Below are positions 1 to 11,040 of a DNA stretch of 22,944 nucleotides, piece by piece. The notes under the pieces are model-generated. The model was not told where the DNA came from, made no database searches, and saw nothing but the letters and a program-made list of their open reading frames with translations. How positions within the stretch are numbered: the first letter of the stretch is position 1; each line of letters begins with the position of its first letter. A program made the position numbers and the translations under genes. The DNA is from Choanephora cucurbitarum (Eukaryota; Mucoromycota; Mucoromycetes; Mucorales; Choanephoraceae). The DNA is taken from the NCBI GenBank assembly GCA_025331435.1, contig JAIWNI010000216.1:1-22944 (forward strand), read 5' to 3'.

Positions 1-415
1 AACAGACACACCAACATACACACAAACAAACACACACACACCACCAATACACACACAACAACACACACAACCACATACACACACACATACACACACACAT
101 ATCATCTCTCCCTCACTCACTCACTCTTTCTCTTTTGTGTGTGTGTGTGTGTGTTCTTTTAGATTGTAAGACTAGTATAGCATTTACGTTACTATACAAA
201 CATAAATCATTGTCTTCTGAGCTACCGCAGAAGACATATAGTTACACTCATAGTAAAGGAATTGATCTGGTCAGGCTGTTGCAAGACTGGCTCGAAGAGT
301 ACTTATATTTATAAAGCAAAGGCTGACAGGTTTGCACAATACTATTGCCTTTTTTTTCCCTTTCTTTCTCTAGCTTTGCTTGACCAGAAGAAGAAGCATC
401 CTGGTTATGTCGTTT
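1..415 (+). repeat. module X, left outer copy, with (CA)n
   Basis: Positions 1-110 are an irregular CA-rich minisatellite, then a GT run at about 136-154, then a unique block also present at 11610-11920, 16444-16760 and 22576-22890. The block has a perfect hairpin, stem 211-219/228-236 (tgtcttctg / cagaagaca) with an 8-nt loop. It ends at cgttt (411-415), where the four copies diverge. It has a 3-bp duplication (gaagagtac) absent from the other copies. No gene is recognised. Confidence 0.8.
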
Positions 416-584
416 CTTATGTATATGATGATTTGACTTTAATAAAACTCCTGTCTTTACCTTCTAACAAAACTATTCAACCTCACCTAATCACCAACTG
501 CGATAACACAAAGACATTGGCTGTAATATGCCCTGTCATAAATAATAGCACATATAACATGAATACAACTACACATACAACTAT

Positions 585-3005
585 ACAGCAAATAACAGTA
601 TAATCAATTTCCATGATGTTATGGTACGCTGCGCTTTGCAAGATACTCGTGCTGCCACAGACCAACTAATCTGATAGAATTGATCAGATTTAATCAAGCT
701 CAGCAGATTGAAGGCGATTAAATTGCATAGCATCTCAATGATCAGTAATAAGCTTGATACGCGTAATACATACAACAAAGCCAACGAATGCACCAGTTAC
801 AATAGTACCTTCAGTTACATGATGCATTAAAGATCTGATAATTAATCTAGTGCGATTACATAAACCTTTTGATAGATCCAGGTTTCTTAAGACCATGATA
901 GGAGACCCCTAGTTTGAGTTTTAGCTCATGTGGTGAGAGCGATCCATTCTCAATCGTACTCAGTAATTCGGTAATGTGTTGGATTGCTTGGTTACTATCA
1001 ATGATTGTATCAGCACTAAAACACACTTGAATTAAACATGTAATCACCCATCAAACGGAAACTTGGCTTATCAGAAAAGAGGTCAGAAGGTTGAGAAGAT
1101 TGTCTTCAGGAATAAGTATGGATTCAAGGATCTTGATAAAATCCATACTTGTAATGTGATTGTTAGCGTGAACAGCTGTTCTCAAGCTTTTAACAGAACC
1201 GCTGCCAATTTCTAAAAGTATATTCACAAGTTGTTAAAGTTGTTCTGATAAAGGAGCATCATCACCTGCTTGGATTTATTGGACTCGCATGTTGATTTGC
1301 AACTTTGCCACAGTAAAAAATGAGCAGAGAAGAGATTGGCTGGTACATGGATTTACAATGTCAAATCTGTTACCTCTTTTTACAACTGGAAGTACTTGTA
1401 TAAAACCACTGCCGGAGAGCCTAAGTCTACCCCCAAAAGGAACATTTTCGATATAGCTATTGCTTCTGTTAAAGATGTTCTTCCGCAAAAAAAAATTTTT
1501 TTTTGAAGAATTAGTTGATTGACAACCATCTCTTTCAATATATTGCATGATAATATCAAACGCATGGCGTTGGTCATTATTGAATCTATCAATATCATTG
1601 GATACGGAATTTTGTCTGGTAAGCACATTTAACCGATTTTGTTTTTGAAATAAAGGGTTAACATCAGCATTGTTGCTATCTCTTCTAGAATCAGTAGTAG
1701 GAAGCTGAAATCTAGAGAATCTTGTTAGGTTTGATCCATGTTGTGTATTTAGAATTTCATCAATGTCATACAAAGTATAATCATAAGCTGCTTCATTGAT
1801 GCCATTTGGAGTAGAATCAAATGAAGGATCTCGAGTTATTTGATAAACACGATTCTCAGATAATTTGTTCTTAAATGGCAGTCAAAGTCGATGAGGATTT
1901 GAAGGAGAGTAAAATATTAAGATAATGATAAAAAGTCTGCACAAAGGCACAGGTGATTGTATATGAGAGGCTTCGTCAAGGCATCGGTTCCATTCATCAT
2001 GTGATTTGAGCAACCCAAAAGCACGGCCAGCATCTTGGAAGGTGGGCATACTCAATACCATTGACGGTACGAATATCTTTCATTGACACAGCACCTGCAA
2101 CATGGTAAAGCAACATCCAAAGATGATACAGTCCTGATTGTCTAGGAGATATGGCGTATATTCTGCCAACAGTACTACCAAAACCTCGTTGTCTCTTTTT
2201 CTTTCCATTGTCTAGGTTGTTGTTCATCATGCCAGACGTGTTCCTCAGGAAAATTGGAATACAATATTGGTCTAGCATTTGGATTGACTGCGTTTACTTC
2301 AAGCCAACCGGCGAGAGTGGTGTCCTGTACTGAAGCACGTTCCACCACATTTGCGATGTTATTGTCTTGGTCAAAACATAGTGAGTTCTCGCCTTCAATA
2401 TGAACAGATAGACGCTGATGTGATGGGAGCTCCTTATACATACTGAAAGAGAACAGACATCAGCATGCCTCAGGAGCAGATGCGTATTTTGTATCAATAG
2501 AAGACTGTATCTTATCGCTTTGTTCTACTAACATCGAGACCCGACCATAAACTTTGTACACATATCCTGTATACCTACTTAACGCTGCTGATTGAAGAAC
2601 ACAATTCAACATTAATGTGAGCATCATGGTTGGAGCGCAGATACAAGTTATGTGGTACAATCCATCGATTATCAATGTTGTAAGTGTGTCCATTGATTGT
2701 TTTTGGCACCAAAGATCCATTGTTATATCTGCGATACTTAGGGTAGCCACTGTTGGAACTAGCAGATGTTTCATTGTTAAACTTTTTAGGGTGTCTTTTG
2801 GTACATCCTCTTTCTGTATCCATACAGATAGCACTAGAATTGAGAATCCCATAGGATCCGTGAACCATGTTTTTGACAATTGTCTCATATGCTAATGGAT
2901 AAGCATTCGGGTTAGGAATCTCAGCAGAGACAACTTTGTCGTAATCTTCAATAGTTTGAGGCCTGTCTGAAGGATCGACGGCCAGCAGAATATGAGTGTG
3001 AGACA
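585..3005 (-). pseudogene. Helitron Rep/helicase, left arm, outer (3') part
   Basis: This is the mirror of 19998-22412, read on the minus strand and separated from its 5' part by the LINE. It contains the degraded HUH region, then a stretch with GSYGILNSSAICMDTERGC and NGHTYNIDNRWIVPH, a mid-region with VERASVQDTTLAGWLEVNA (2175-2441), the Pif1-type entry motif (FNNDQRHAFDIIMQ near 1276-1773), a remnant of the GG..(R)QVLPVV motif, and a C-terminal LRNLDLSKGLCNRTRL motif (737-901). Several frameshifts interrupt it. The tyrosine motif kept on the right as KYVYKYVYKG is degraded here (RYTGYVYKVYG). Between 1837 and 2838 the sequence differs from the right arm by roughly 15 %; outside that tract it is nearly identical. 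Confidence 0.85.
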
Positions 3006-3017
3006 GTCCATGCTTTT
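3006..3017. repeat. LINE target-site duplication, 3' side
   Basis: The 12-mer gtccatgctttt occurs here and again at 8266-8277. Its last four T overlap the T run that represents the LINE poly(A) tail, so the boundary is uncertain by a few bases. The right arm has the sequence once, as expected for an empty site. Confidence 0.85.
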
Positions 3018-3035
3018 TTTTTTTGTATGAGTTAA

Positions 3036-3041
3036 TTTATT
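3036..3041 (-). terminator. LINE poly(A) signal
   Basis: AATAAA on the minus strand lies about 11 bases before the terminal A tract of the LINE and downstream of the ORF2 end at 3110. Confidence 0.5.
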
Positions 3042-3109
3042 TAAGAAAATTAACAAAGAAAAAATCACACGTCATATTGAGAGGTGTGCTTTGGTATGAA
3101 GACAGTTAT

Positions 3110-6100
3110 TTACAATAGTTTCTGCACCTTGATAAGGACCGAGGGCAGGGAAAAAGGGACGTCGTTGATGACGCTAGACCAGTGGGCTTGCCAAATGGCC
3201 AGAGTTGTTGCAGCGCAAGTGGTGAAAAGGGTAGCGGGCGAGATATAATCGTATTCAGCGAATCTGTGTATAACATTGAGGACGTTGGCTGGTTCAAATC
3301 TGAGGTAAGGAGCTTGTCGTGAGAGAACTTCAGACCAGACTGCCCATTTCAAAGGACATTCTACCAGTAGGTGGGAGGGAGATTCTTGGCTAGCATGACA
3401 GAAAAAGCATGTATCCGAAGAATCCGGACGGAAAAGGGATATAGCCCGTTTGGCTAAGAATTTTGTGGTGAATGACCCTGTACCAGAAGGTGCGGGTGTC
3501 GGGTCTAATAGGCAGATGCCAAAACCGTGTCCATTGAATAGGACGTAAAGTGGAGAAAGAGTGAGAGTGAGGGAGAGTGATGTTCAAAACAAGTTTTCTG
3601 AATACTCGATTCGGAGCACTCCAAGCAAAAGAGCCAACGCAGTGTTGGATGAAAGGGGATTCATCGATAAAACCGAGAGCGGTATGCGGTGTGACTAGAA
3701 TCTGGGAGAAACTATACGAGTATGGCAAAGAGTTGTCAACTATCAAGTCCTTCCATAATCGAGCTGAGAGGTACGGAAATCGGGGCCGGTCGCTACGGGT
3801 GAGTGGGCGGAAACAACGACGAATAGGATTAAACATAAAGAAATCGCCCACAAGGAGAATGTGCGGTCTGCGAGCTAAAATCCAGTGATCGGCTGGGACT
3901 TCTGTGAACAGAGATTGGAGAGGCAAGCAGGCTAGGGTGGCAGGAGTGCACGTCGTATCAGCGAGATCGATGTTTTTGAGGACAAGATCCAGAGTCTGGA
4001 AGAGAGAGGGCATAATAGACCCATACTCCAGAGAGACGCTCGATCGAAGCGAGGGGAAGAAACAAGACAAAAGTGTTGGAGGCCCTTTGCTAAAGAAACG
4101 ACGGATGGTGTGCTGCAGATACTGTTGACACAACGATGAATTGGCCGAAGGTTGGAGAATCAATTTAGACCAGCGTGATACCAGGCAGTGTTGTTGGACC
4201 TGAGGATCTAGTAAGCCGAGTCCTCCTTCATCTCTCGCCGCACAAAATTGGGCGTAACGAAAGCCGGGTTTGATGCCTCGATTAACAAACTGATAGAGGA
4301 TGGATCTCAAACGTCGAAAGAAAACCTGCGGGAGGGTAACCACACGGAGCGTATGCCATAGTTTGGCCAGAATAACCGAATTGGCGATTACCACCCGACC
4401 CCGCAGTGAGAGGTTTCGTTGGGAGAACAACTCGCATTGGCTACGAGCTGATGTAAGGAGTTTTTCTTCAAACCATTGACGCTGTCTTATAGAATGAATG
4501 ACAGGGAAACCAAGGTAGCGTGATGCTACATTAGACGTCCTATCATGCCATGTATGTATCGATTGGTTCTCGAGGACAGACTTTAAAGGGTTATCTGGGT
4601 GGCCACTCAATGGAAAGGCCTCGGTCTTGGAGATGTTGATCTTGGCATTGGACATCTTCCCATAGTTCCATAAATGGAAGTTGAGGCGGTCGAGATCCGC
4701 AGGAGAGGAAAGAAAGACGCAAACATCATCCGCATAAGCCAGAAGTTTAACTGATGGAGGGGTGGCTATCGGAGGGATAACCGAAAGCATCTCAAAGACA
4801 AATCCGTTCATCAGGTTATCTTGCAATATGTGGGCTAGTAGAGGCTCCAGAGCCAGGTTGAACAGAAGAGGAGAAAGTGGGTCACCTTGACGGAGACCGC
4901 GAGATTGGCAGATGGTGTTCGTGAAGTGACCATTGATATTAACATGAACCTTGTTGCCAAAGAACAAACCAACGAGACTCTGTGCAAAGACAGGCGGGAA
5001 ATTATAAGCAAGCAGGACTTTATGCAAGTACTGCGGATGGACACGGTCGTAAGCCTTTTCTTGATCAAGGAGTAGCGCAACATCGACTCAACGGTCCCGT
5101 CTGGCCTGATCCATCATCAAGGAAAGTAGCAAACCATTCTCAGCGATGAATCTGCCAGGCATAAAGCCAGTCTGAAATCGATTGACCAAACTTCCAACTA
5201 CGTCCTTCATACGGTTGTTTATGATGCGAGTGAAGATGTTTGCGTCACAGTTGATGAGAGAGATAGGCCGCCAATTTTGCAGAAGAGTCAGATCCCCTTT
5301 CTTTTGCAACAAGCGAACCCTTAAATCCTGCCAACTACTAGGAAAAGTATTCTGTAACAAAGCCTGGTTAAACACCTCGACGACCAGATCCTGCAGTGGA
5401 GGATAGCGGAAGAGATGATGTAGAAATGCATAGCCAATACCGTCAGAACCTGGGCTACTTTGCTTTTGCACCACTGGGGCTGTAGCCGCAATGATTTCGT
5501 CAATTGCGATAGGTGCCATCAGTGATGAATGGCAGGAATCGTCAAGTTTGGGTAGATGCCTTAGCGAAGCAAGGTAACCATCCAACTCTATTTCATCGAC
5601 TGGGTCAGTGGAGAATAGTGAAGAATAAAAATCCTCTGTCGTGGTCAACATCGAGTGAATCTCGGATGAAGGCGCAACAGATGTATTGGACCGTAAAGCT
5701 GTGACGTTTTGAGAGACAGTTCTCTTCTGGACTGCTTGTTTGAGATATCTCACTGCATTTTCACCCTTCTCTCTCCAGCGAGTGTTGGAACGGAGTGCTA
5801 ACAAGTCGGTCAACTCAGCCTGAATATGAGCAATGGGCCTGTCAAAGGCGGGCAAACGATGTAGTTTTATCTCTGGTGGCGGTTTGCTACGTAGAAAGCT
5901 ATTACGTTCACTCTGAAGTTGCCGAAGACGCCTTTTGCGCCAGGACGTATGGGTCGCTGCAAACCCCTTGGTAATACGCTTAAATGCCTGCTTGATGAAG
6001 TCCCACCTGTCCTGCGGACTCGCTTTCTCCGTGTGCGAACGCGCAATGATAGGTGGCAGAGATTGAAGTAGATGATGCATATACTGTGGATTGCGAAGCA

Positions 6101-6869
6101 GTAAAGGATTAGCTCTCCATGAACCGGGGCCCAAGGATGAAGTGCCTAGACTGCAACACGTACTCAAAAGAGAGTGATCGGTCCACTGAGGATTTAATAG
6201 ATGGATATCGCTTGACATAATTCGGGACTGTAATTCGTTGCTCAGAAAGATATAATCAATAGTCGATTGAATGGAATTATTTCGGCGAAATGTTGGAAGC
6301 TCATGTAAATCCGACAATTCCAGAGCATTGGTAAAGCGATCGTCTAAGAAGGTGACCCAATCAATTGACGTGGCAGAAGAGAGGGATCGACGGAGGTAAG
6401 AATAGTTGAAGTCCCCTACAATAAAAAGACGCTCCATATTAATATCTATATCTGCTCCTTGAAGTTGGGAAAGAATATTGGAAAAGAATTGTTGACGGTC
6501 CTGGCCAGATGATGCCGGTGCGTACAACACAAGGACATGGAAAGGGATAAAACTGTTGTTTGGATGTGTCACTCTACTGAGTATTGCACGACTCATAGAG
6601 GGAAACAAGTTTTCGGAAAGTACAAACGAGGGAGAGAAGGAGACGAGGCCGCAGTCGTCAGTCCATACTGTCTGATGAGCCTGAAACTGGGTGTCAAGAA
6701 TGAATTGTTTAGAAGGTGAGGCATGGGTTTCCTGTAAGGCAAGTAGGTCGAAATTGAGGGAGCGAAGGTAGCGGATAAATTGTGATTGTTTGGTGGGGTT
6801 GTTGGATTTCACTAGACTGTTGCAGTTTAATGAACCCAAATTGAGTAATAGTTGATTTCTACTACTCAT
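3110..6869 (-). pseudogene. LINE ORF2: APE endonuclease plus reverse transcriptase
   Basis: The first about 230 residues form an APE-type endonuclease: GSLNCNSL, LLALQETHA (Glu about 47), WTDDCGLVS, LYAPAS, FIVGDFNY, STIDYIFLS and WTDHSLL. The reverse transcriptase follows with NWRPISLINCD, FQTGFMPGRFIAENGL, LLLDQEKAYDRVH, GLRQGDPLSPLLFN and the catalytic LLAYADDVCVF. The C-terminus has a Cys/His cluster (CFFCHASQE, then HLLVECPLKWAVW). Two lesions are visible. An in-frame TGA at 5088-5090 lies between RT motifs; 20 sense codons later the same frame reaches the downstream start at 5027. A single-base frameshift near 3415-3425 throws the frame off just before the Cys cluster, which continues in another frame to 3110. 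The intact product would be about 1250 residues and would carry out target-primed reverse transcription. Confidence 0.9.
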
Positions 6870-7002
6870 TTTATTGTCTTATTTCATTGTGTTGTCCCCT
6901 TCCATCGGACGATGCAGAGGGCGATTCCTGGTGAACAGAATCGGGTCTATTGTCATGGGTAAACTGTGACGCATCATTGAAGGTGTTGAGAATCTGTTCC
7001 TC

Positions 7003-8263
7003 TTATATCCCTTCAAACATTTCCTCATCCTCAAAAAGTTTCTCTACTTTACTCAGGGATTTTAGATGGATGGGTAATAATTGAGAGTCCAGATCACTAG
7101 CTTGGAGTGATGGTTGCGTATCAGGGAGGTCTTGGGAGCTGGCCATGGTGGGCTCAGGTACCATAGGTGCTGGCTTATTTACAGCGAATGAGGGAACTTT
7201 TGGCTCATCGGAACTGTATGAGGATCGCATATGTTGAGAGTCTGCGACACTTTCGCGAACTCTCTTCCTTTTCGTATGGTGTGTTTTAGTCGCAGGATCA
7301 AGGGAGGCGTCATTGGATGGAGAAAAGACAAAAGGCTTAGAGATATCGAATAGACCTTTGGCCTTCTTAGCAGGGGAAACACGACGAGGACAATTAGCTG
7401 CCAAGTGACCTGCTTCATCACAAGTCCAGCATTTGTATTTATTGCGTCTTTGAGGGCAATCGGCTACTGTATGTCCCTCTTGATGACAGTAATTGCAGTA
7501 CTTAGGCATTTGATTCCAAACTGCATAGAAATCACTGTCCTGCGAATTGTTCCAAGGAATACAATGACTTAATGGCTTAAAGCTCTCCATATTTTCGCCT
7601 GCGTGAATATTCAGGATGGCATATCCTGTGCAGGTGTATGTCTGAGTTTCTGGTTCAATGAAAATCCCAACATCTAAAATTTGTCCATAAGGGCTTTAAA
7701 CTCTGTTCCAGACCCTGAAGAAGGTCGACTTCCTTCAAAAAGGGAAGTTTGGACAGGCGAATTCTCATGACTTCCATATTGCTGGCTAATGCTCTACAAG
7801 GCATAATTATGTCTTGATTATTCATACCAAAGACCCTTTTCCAGAAAAAGTTCATAGTCTTTATCGTTTGGGGAAAATTAATTTCAGCGAATCTTAATGA
7901 GCCAACCTGTTGAGTCAGCACTCCCACTCTAGTGGGATATTGAAGTGCAACTAACTTAAAGAACTCTAACTTAGTTTCTTTACGGCCTGACATATCGATA
8001 AAAAGACTATTGACGCCATGACCCGGACGCCAGATTTGAGATTTAATGATCTTTTGGGGGAGGACTGTTTCTGAAGAAACTGATGCTGATGGTGGTGGAG
8101 GTGACAGAGCCGTTTTGTGGCCAAGCAGAGACTTGCGTTCGTTGCGTCCCACGATTTGTGACCAGGATCTCGACGAAGGTGTTGTGCGTTGTGGTTTATT
8201 ATTGGGAGGATTGGGTGTTAAGCCACCCGTTTTGGAATTCGGATCGTTAGCGGAAAGAGCCAT
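7003..8263 (-). pseudogene. LINE ORF1 (nucleic-acid-binding, CCHC), frameshifted
   Basis: The N-terminal part (7655-8263, 202 codons) is Pro/Ser-rich and then has a globular stretch that looks RRM/gag-like. The C-terminal part (7003-7590 and its upstream extension) has two zinc knuckles, CNYCHQEGHTVADC and CWTCDEAGHLAANC, and a Ser-rich tail. The two parts are in different frames. The zinc-knuckle frame stays open upstream through codons reading ILDVGIFIEPET, so the break lies at about 7685-7695 and looks like a single inserted base. In this family ORF1 coats the LINE RNA as a ribonucleoprotein chaperone. The ATG sits at the very 5' edge of the element, so the original start could have been farther upstream in a longer copy. 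Confidence 0.85.
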
Positions 8264-8265
8264 GT

Positions 8266-8277
8266 GTCCATGCTTTT
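8266..8277. repeat. LINE target-site duplication, 5' side
   Basis: This is the second copy of gtccatgctttt, directly after the LINE 5' end. From here the Helitron frame resumes (aaactcattcat), continuous with the mirror sequence around 19975-19990. Confidence 0.85.
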
Positions 8278-9926
8278 AAAACTCATTCATATATACATAA
8301 GCAGCAGCTTTGCCCAATACGCTTTTCTTATTCAAGTCATTAAGAAGCTCAGGAAGCTCAAGGTGAAAGACTTTTGAACAAGTATCAGGTCTATCTGAAG
8401 CTTTTTGATGCAAGAGGAGTTTTCCTTGTATTTCCGGCCATTTGGGATTGCATGTGAAGGTGATGAAGTAAACTGGCTTTCTAAATCGCCTAACAACACT
8501 TAATGCATCTTGATACCACTGGATCATATGGCGAGGACTACCAATAAACGTAGATGGCAAGATGACTCTTTTACCAATATTTGCCATGTTTTTGAGAACT
8601 GATTGACTCGATAGAATCATCAATGCGAATACCATCTTGTAGACCTTGATAGATTTCATATCCCAACTTCTTTTTTTCTTCTTTTTTTTTTTTTTGGCTG
8701 TGGTCCAACGTAAACAAGTCTATTCTGGCCCATTTTTTGAACCTATAATTGTTCATGATGGTGACCTTATGGCTGCCAGAGATGTTTCTTGTTCCAATAC
8801 TCCATCCATGCTCGCCAAAAGGAAGCAGGAGAACACAATGCAATGAGTCGTGGTACTGGTTGGATTTATTGACTCTTGTAAGAGAGTCATCTTGATATCG
8901 GACGACAGTATCCCTAGATTTAGGCGTTTCACTCGTCGTTCTCACTATCAATGATAACTGCTGCAATTTCAGACCCATGTGTTAGCCTGTTATACCATCT
9001 TCAATTAGGAACACCTTCGGCTCTAGACCAATCTGATGTCTTTCAGAGAAAAAATTTCGTTTTGTTGGTTCTCAGTGTTTAAAACTATTTCTTTGCTCAC
9101 TAACAACTTGCGCCATATTTTTAGAAATAGGGTACAAAGGGATTTAACCGATGCATCACTTCTTGTAGTTTTTTTTGACGTTGTAATGTTAACACTGGGT
9201 GCAATAGCATGGCGATTTTGAAGCTCAAGTTCAGCATCAATCAATGTATATATCATGAGCAAGCTTAGGATTCGCACCTTCAATAGGCACAGCAGACCCA
9301 ATCAAGTGATAAGGGCTGCTCTGAATCCGAGATGTGTAATGTTCCAGATCTATTGTTCGCCAATTCAAATCCAAATCAACACCAAGGTGAAATAGAGCAC
9401 AATGAACTATTGTGTAAGCGAATGTTTTTCTGTTTTCGGAATTCCTTAGAAATAACATCGCTTGACTTGGGATCATCTGCAGTTTCCAAAGATGTTGATT
9501 ACAAAGAAGGTAATACAGATTTCCTTTTACAACAACAAAGCTGAAACTCAGGACGATGTCTGCTGGTTGCCGAAATTCTCTCACGAATCCACATCAAAGC
9601 ACCACAATGGGTGCAAACACAACTCATCAAGCCAAGATCGTCGCGAGATGAAGGAATAGCACTCAAGTCCATTGCAATATTTCTTATTGTTCGGTCAATC
9701 AACTCGCCAGCCAAAACGCGAGGAATCAACCTACATCCAGCATGAGATCGTCGTAAGTGGCCGGGTTTATGGGTTTATGGCAAGATGAATAACAAATAAC
9801 AAAGCCAATTGATTGCTCTTGTCGAATTTTGTTAGCTTGGATATCCTCGTTGACTTGGTTGTGAGGGTTTAAAAGATAAAGACGTGATGTTCTGCGCGAA
9901 GGACCTGATTCATTACAGCCAGCACA
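8278..9926 (-). pseudogene. Helitron Rep N-terminal part, left arm
   Basis: This is the mirror of 18345-19986. From 5' to 3' on the minus strand it holds a Cys-rich N-terminus (CAGCNESGP), the CVCTHCGALMW zinc motif (9499-9729), Helitron-like N-terminal domain fragments (SPYHLIGSAVPIEGANPK; 9023-9584), PFGEHGW (8571-8978), and the Rep motif YFITFTCNPKWPEI followed by GKAAAYVYMNEF then stop (8276-8659). The frames are broken by the same stops and shifts as in the right arm. A 12-bp target duplication and the LINE follow directly. Confidence 0.87.
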
Positions 9927-10291
9927 AAAAAAAAAACACTAGAGGCATTGTTCATCTTACTGCTATTCGTGTTGGTTGAAGTCTCAATGAAGAAGCCAAT
10001 CGCTTGAAGTTTTTCACTTACAAACTACAGAACAAGAGAAAGAGAAAGAGAAAGAGAAAGAGAAAAGAGAAAGAGAAGAGAATAGAGAAAGAACAGAGAA
10101 AGAGAAAGAAAGTGCATTTTTAGAATTAGAAACTGAAAATGTAGCTCAGGATCTCATAAGTCTTTTTTTTTTTCTCAAAAAGTGGCTGCTTTTTAGCGTT
10201 TCTGAAGGATGCTGTCACACCAAGGTGTTACAGATGAAACTGTCATAACATCCACTACCATAACATACTTGTAAGAGTCAGAATAGACCAG

Positions 10292-10338
<47 letters not shown>

Positions 10339-10632
10339 TCTTTTCTCTAATACTTTGATAAACCGAATAAAAACGTATAACCAGTCTTGAAAGGTATCTC
10401 CTTTTGTCTCTCTTCTTACATCTTACTCAAACCGTACCGAAACGTCACAATGTAGTCATTTTATGCTTATTATGCAAGAGAAAATAGTTTGTTAGTCAAG
10501 CCAGTACACAACAGCTATTGAATCAACAAGGGTAAAAACAAGGCACTTTTGAACAAAGTAATTACTATATCAGTGGATGCAACTGCACAAGTGATTGCAT
10601 TATGAAAACAAATATAGAGTAACAACAAAAGC
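9927..10632. repeat. simple-repeat intergenic block, left
   Basis: This block lies between the Helitron 5' side and the outer small gene. It contains an interrupted GAGAAA-type hexamer array (about 10028-10113) and a (CT)n-(AT)n tract (10294-10338). No coding sequence is recognised. It ends in the 3' flank of the small gene, where outer-type sequence (10442-10470) changes to inner-type by 10526. Confidence 0.7.
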
Positions 10633-10638
10633 TTTATT
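10633..10638 (-). terminator. poly(A) signal, left outer small gene
   Basis: AATAAA lies about 48 bp downstream of the exon 2 stop on the gene strand, followed by a T-rich stretch. Confidence 0.55.
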
Positions 10639-10685
10639 CGGGAATCAATAATATAATTAAGGATAAAGCCTATTTAGCAATACGA

Positions 10686-10935
10686 CTAGTGGTTCTTAGT
10701 AATTTGACGGTTACCATTGCCAGACTTGATTGCTATATGAAGTAGTTAGTATATCGTGGTATAAGGCACAAGGTAGCAATCACTTACTCTTGTCAGCACC
10801 AAGAATGTTGTTGGGACTGAGGACATTGACATCAGTGATATCAACATCCTTAGCGATAGCAGCGTCACCGGGAACAGCAGCAACAAAGGCGACCATGGCG
10901 AAGATAGCAGAGAGGAAGAGAGTAGTGCGAACCAT
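10686..10935 (-). CDS. small secreted protein, left outer copy (2 exons)
   Basis: Exon 1 is 10788-10935 and exon 2 is 10686-10732. They are joined across a 55-nt intron (10733-10787) with donor GTAAGT, branch site TACTAAC and acceptor TAG. The spliced product is 64 residues. Residues 1-20 form a signal peptide (MVRTT, then a hydrophobic stretch ending FVAA), probably cleaved near VAA/VP. The mature part is short and acidic, then has a Gly/Asn-rich basic tail ending ITKNH. I do not recognise the family; a secreted role is inferred only from the signal peptide. The coding and 3' region match the two inner copies, not the mirror partner at 17353, although the sequence beyond about 10470 is outer-type. 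This suggests gene conversion. The intron has one extra G compared with the other copies. Confidence 0.72.
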
Positions 10936-11011
10936 TTTGATGACTAAGAGAGAAGTTGATATAGAATACAAAAAAAAAAAAAAAGAAGAAGTTGTAGCAA
11001 CAAAAGGCTAC

Positions 11012-11019
11012 TTTATATA
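11012..11019 (-). promoter_or_regulatory. TATA box, left outer small gene
   Basis: TATATAAA lies about 77 bp upstream of the start codon at 10935, followed by a pyrimidine-rich leader with a long T run. It belongs to an upstream block shared by all four copies (here about 11012-11092). Beyond that block the inner and outer copies have unrelated flanks. Confidence 0.65.
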
Positions 11020-11040
11020 CCTTTTTTTCTTCTGATTATA

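Larger units (their letters stand above)
3018..8265 (-). mobile_element. L1-like LINE (non-LTR retrotransposon), broken
   Basis: This 5.25-kb element is transcribed on the minus strand and inserted in the left-arm Helitron only. Its 3' end is an A run (T3014-3024 on the plus strand) with AATAAA just inside it. The 5' end lies 2-3 bases before the ORF1 ATG. It encodes an ORF1 with two CCHC knuckles and an ORF2 with an APE endonuclease, a reverse transcriptase and a C-terminal Cys/His region. There are no LTRs. Three lesions disable it: a frameshift in ORF1, an in-frame TGA in the RT and a frameshift before the C-terminal Cys region. The right arm has the intact target at 19986-19997, so insertion came after the arms were duplicated. 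Confidence 0.93.

Noticed and set aside
3285..3305. GGTTCAAATCT, similar to a tRNA T-loop
   Set aside because: It lies within the coding sequence of the LINE ORF2 C-terminus (EPANVL) and no acceptor or anticodon arms surround it.
3577..4128. Plus-strand open frames across the LINE (3577-3888, 3904-4128, 4887-5075 and others)
   Set aside because: They are antisense shadows of ORF2, whose minus-strand frame carries the endonuclease and RT motifs.
3018..8265. Element as an LTR retrotransposon because of the gag-like zinc knuckles
   Set aside because: There are no LTRs, protease or integrase; an APE endonuclease, a terminal A tract and a 12-bp target duplication identify a LINE.
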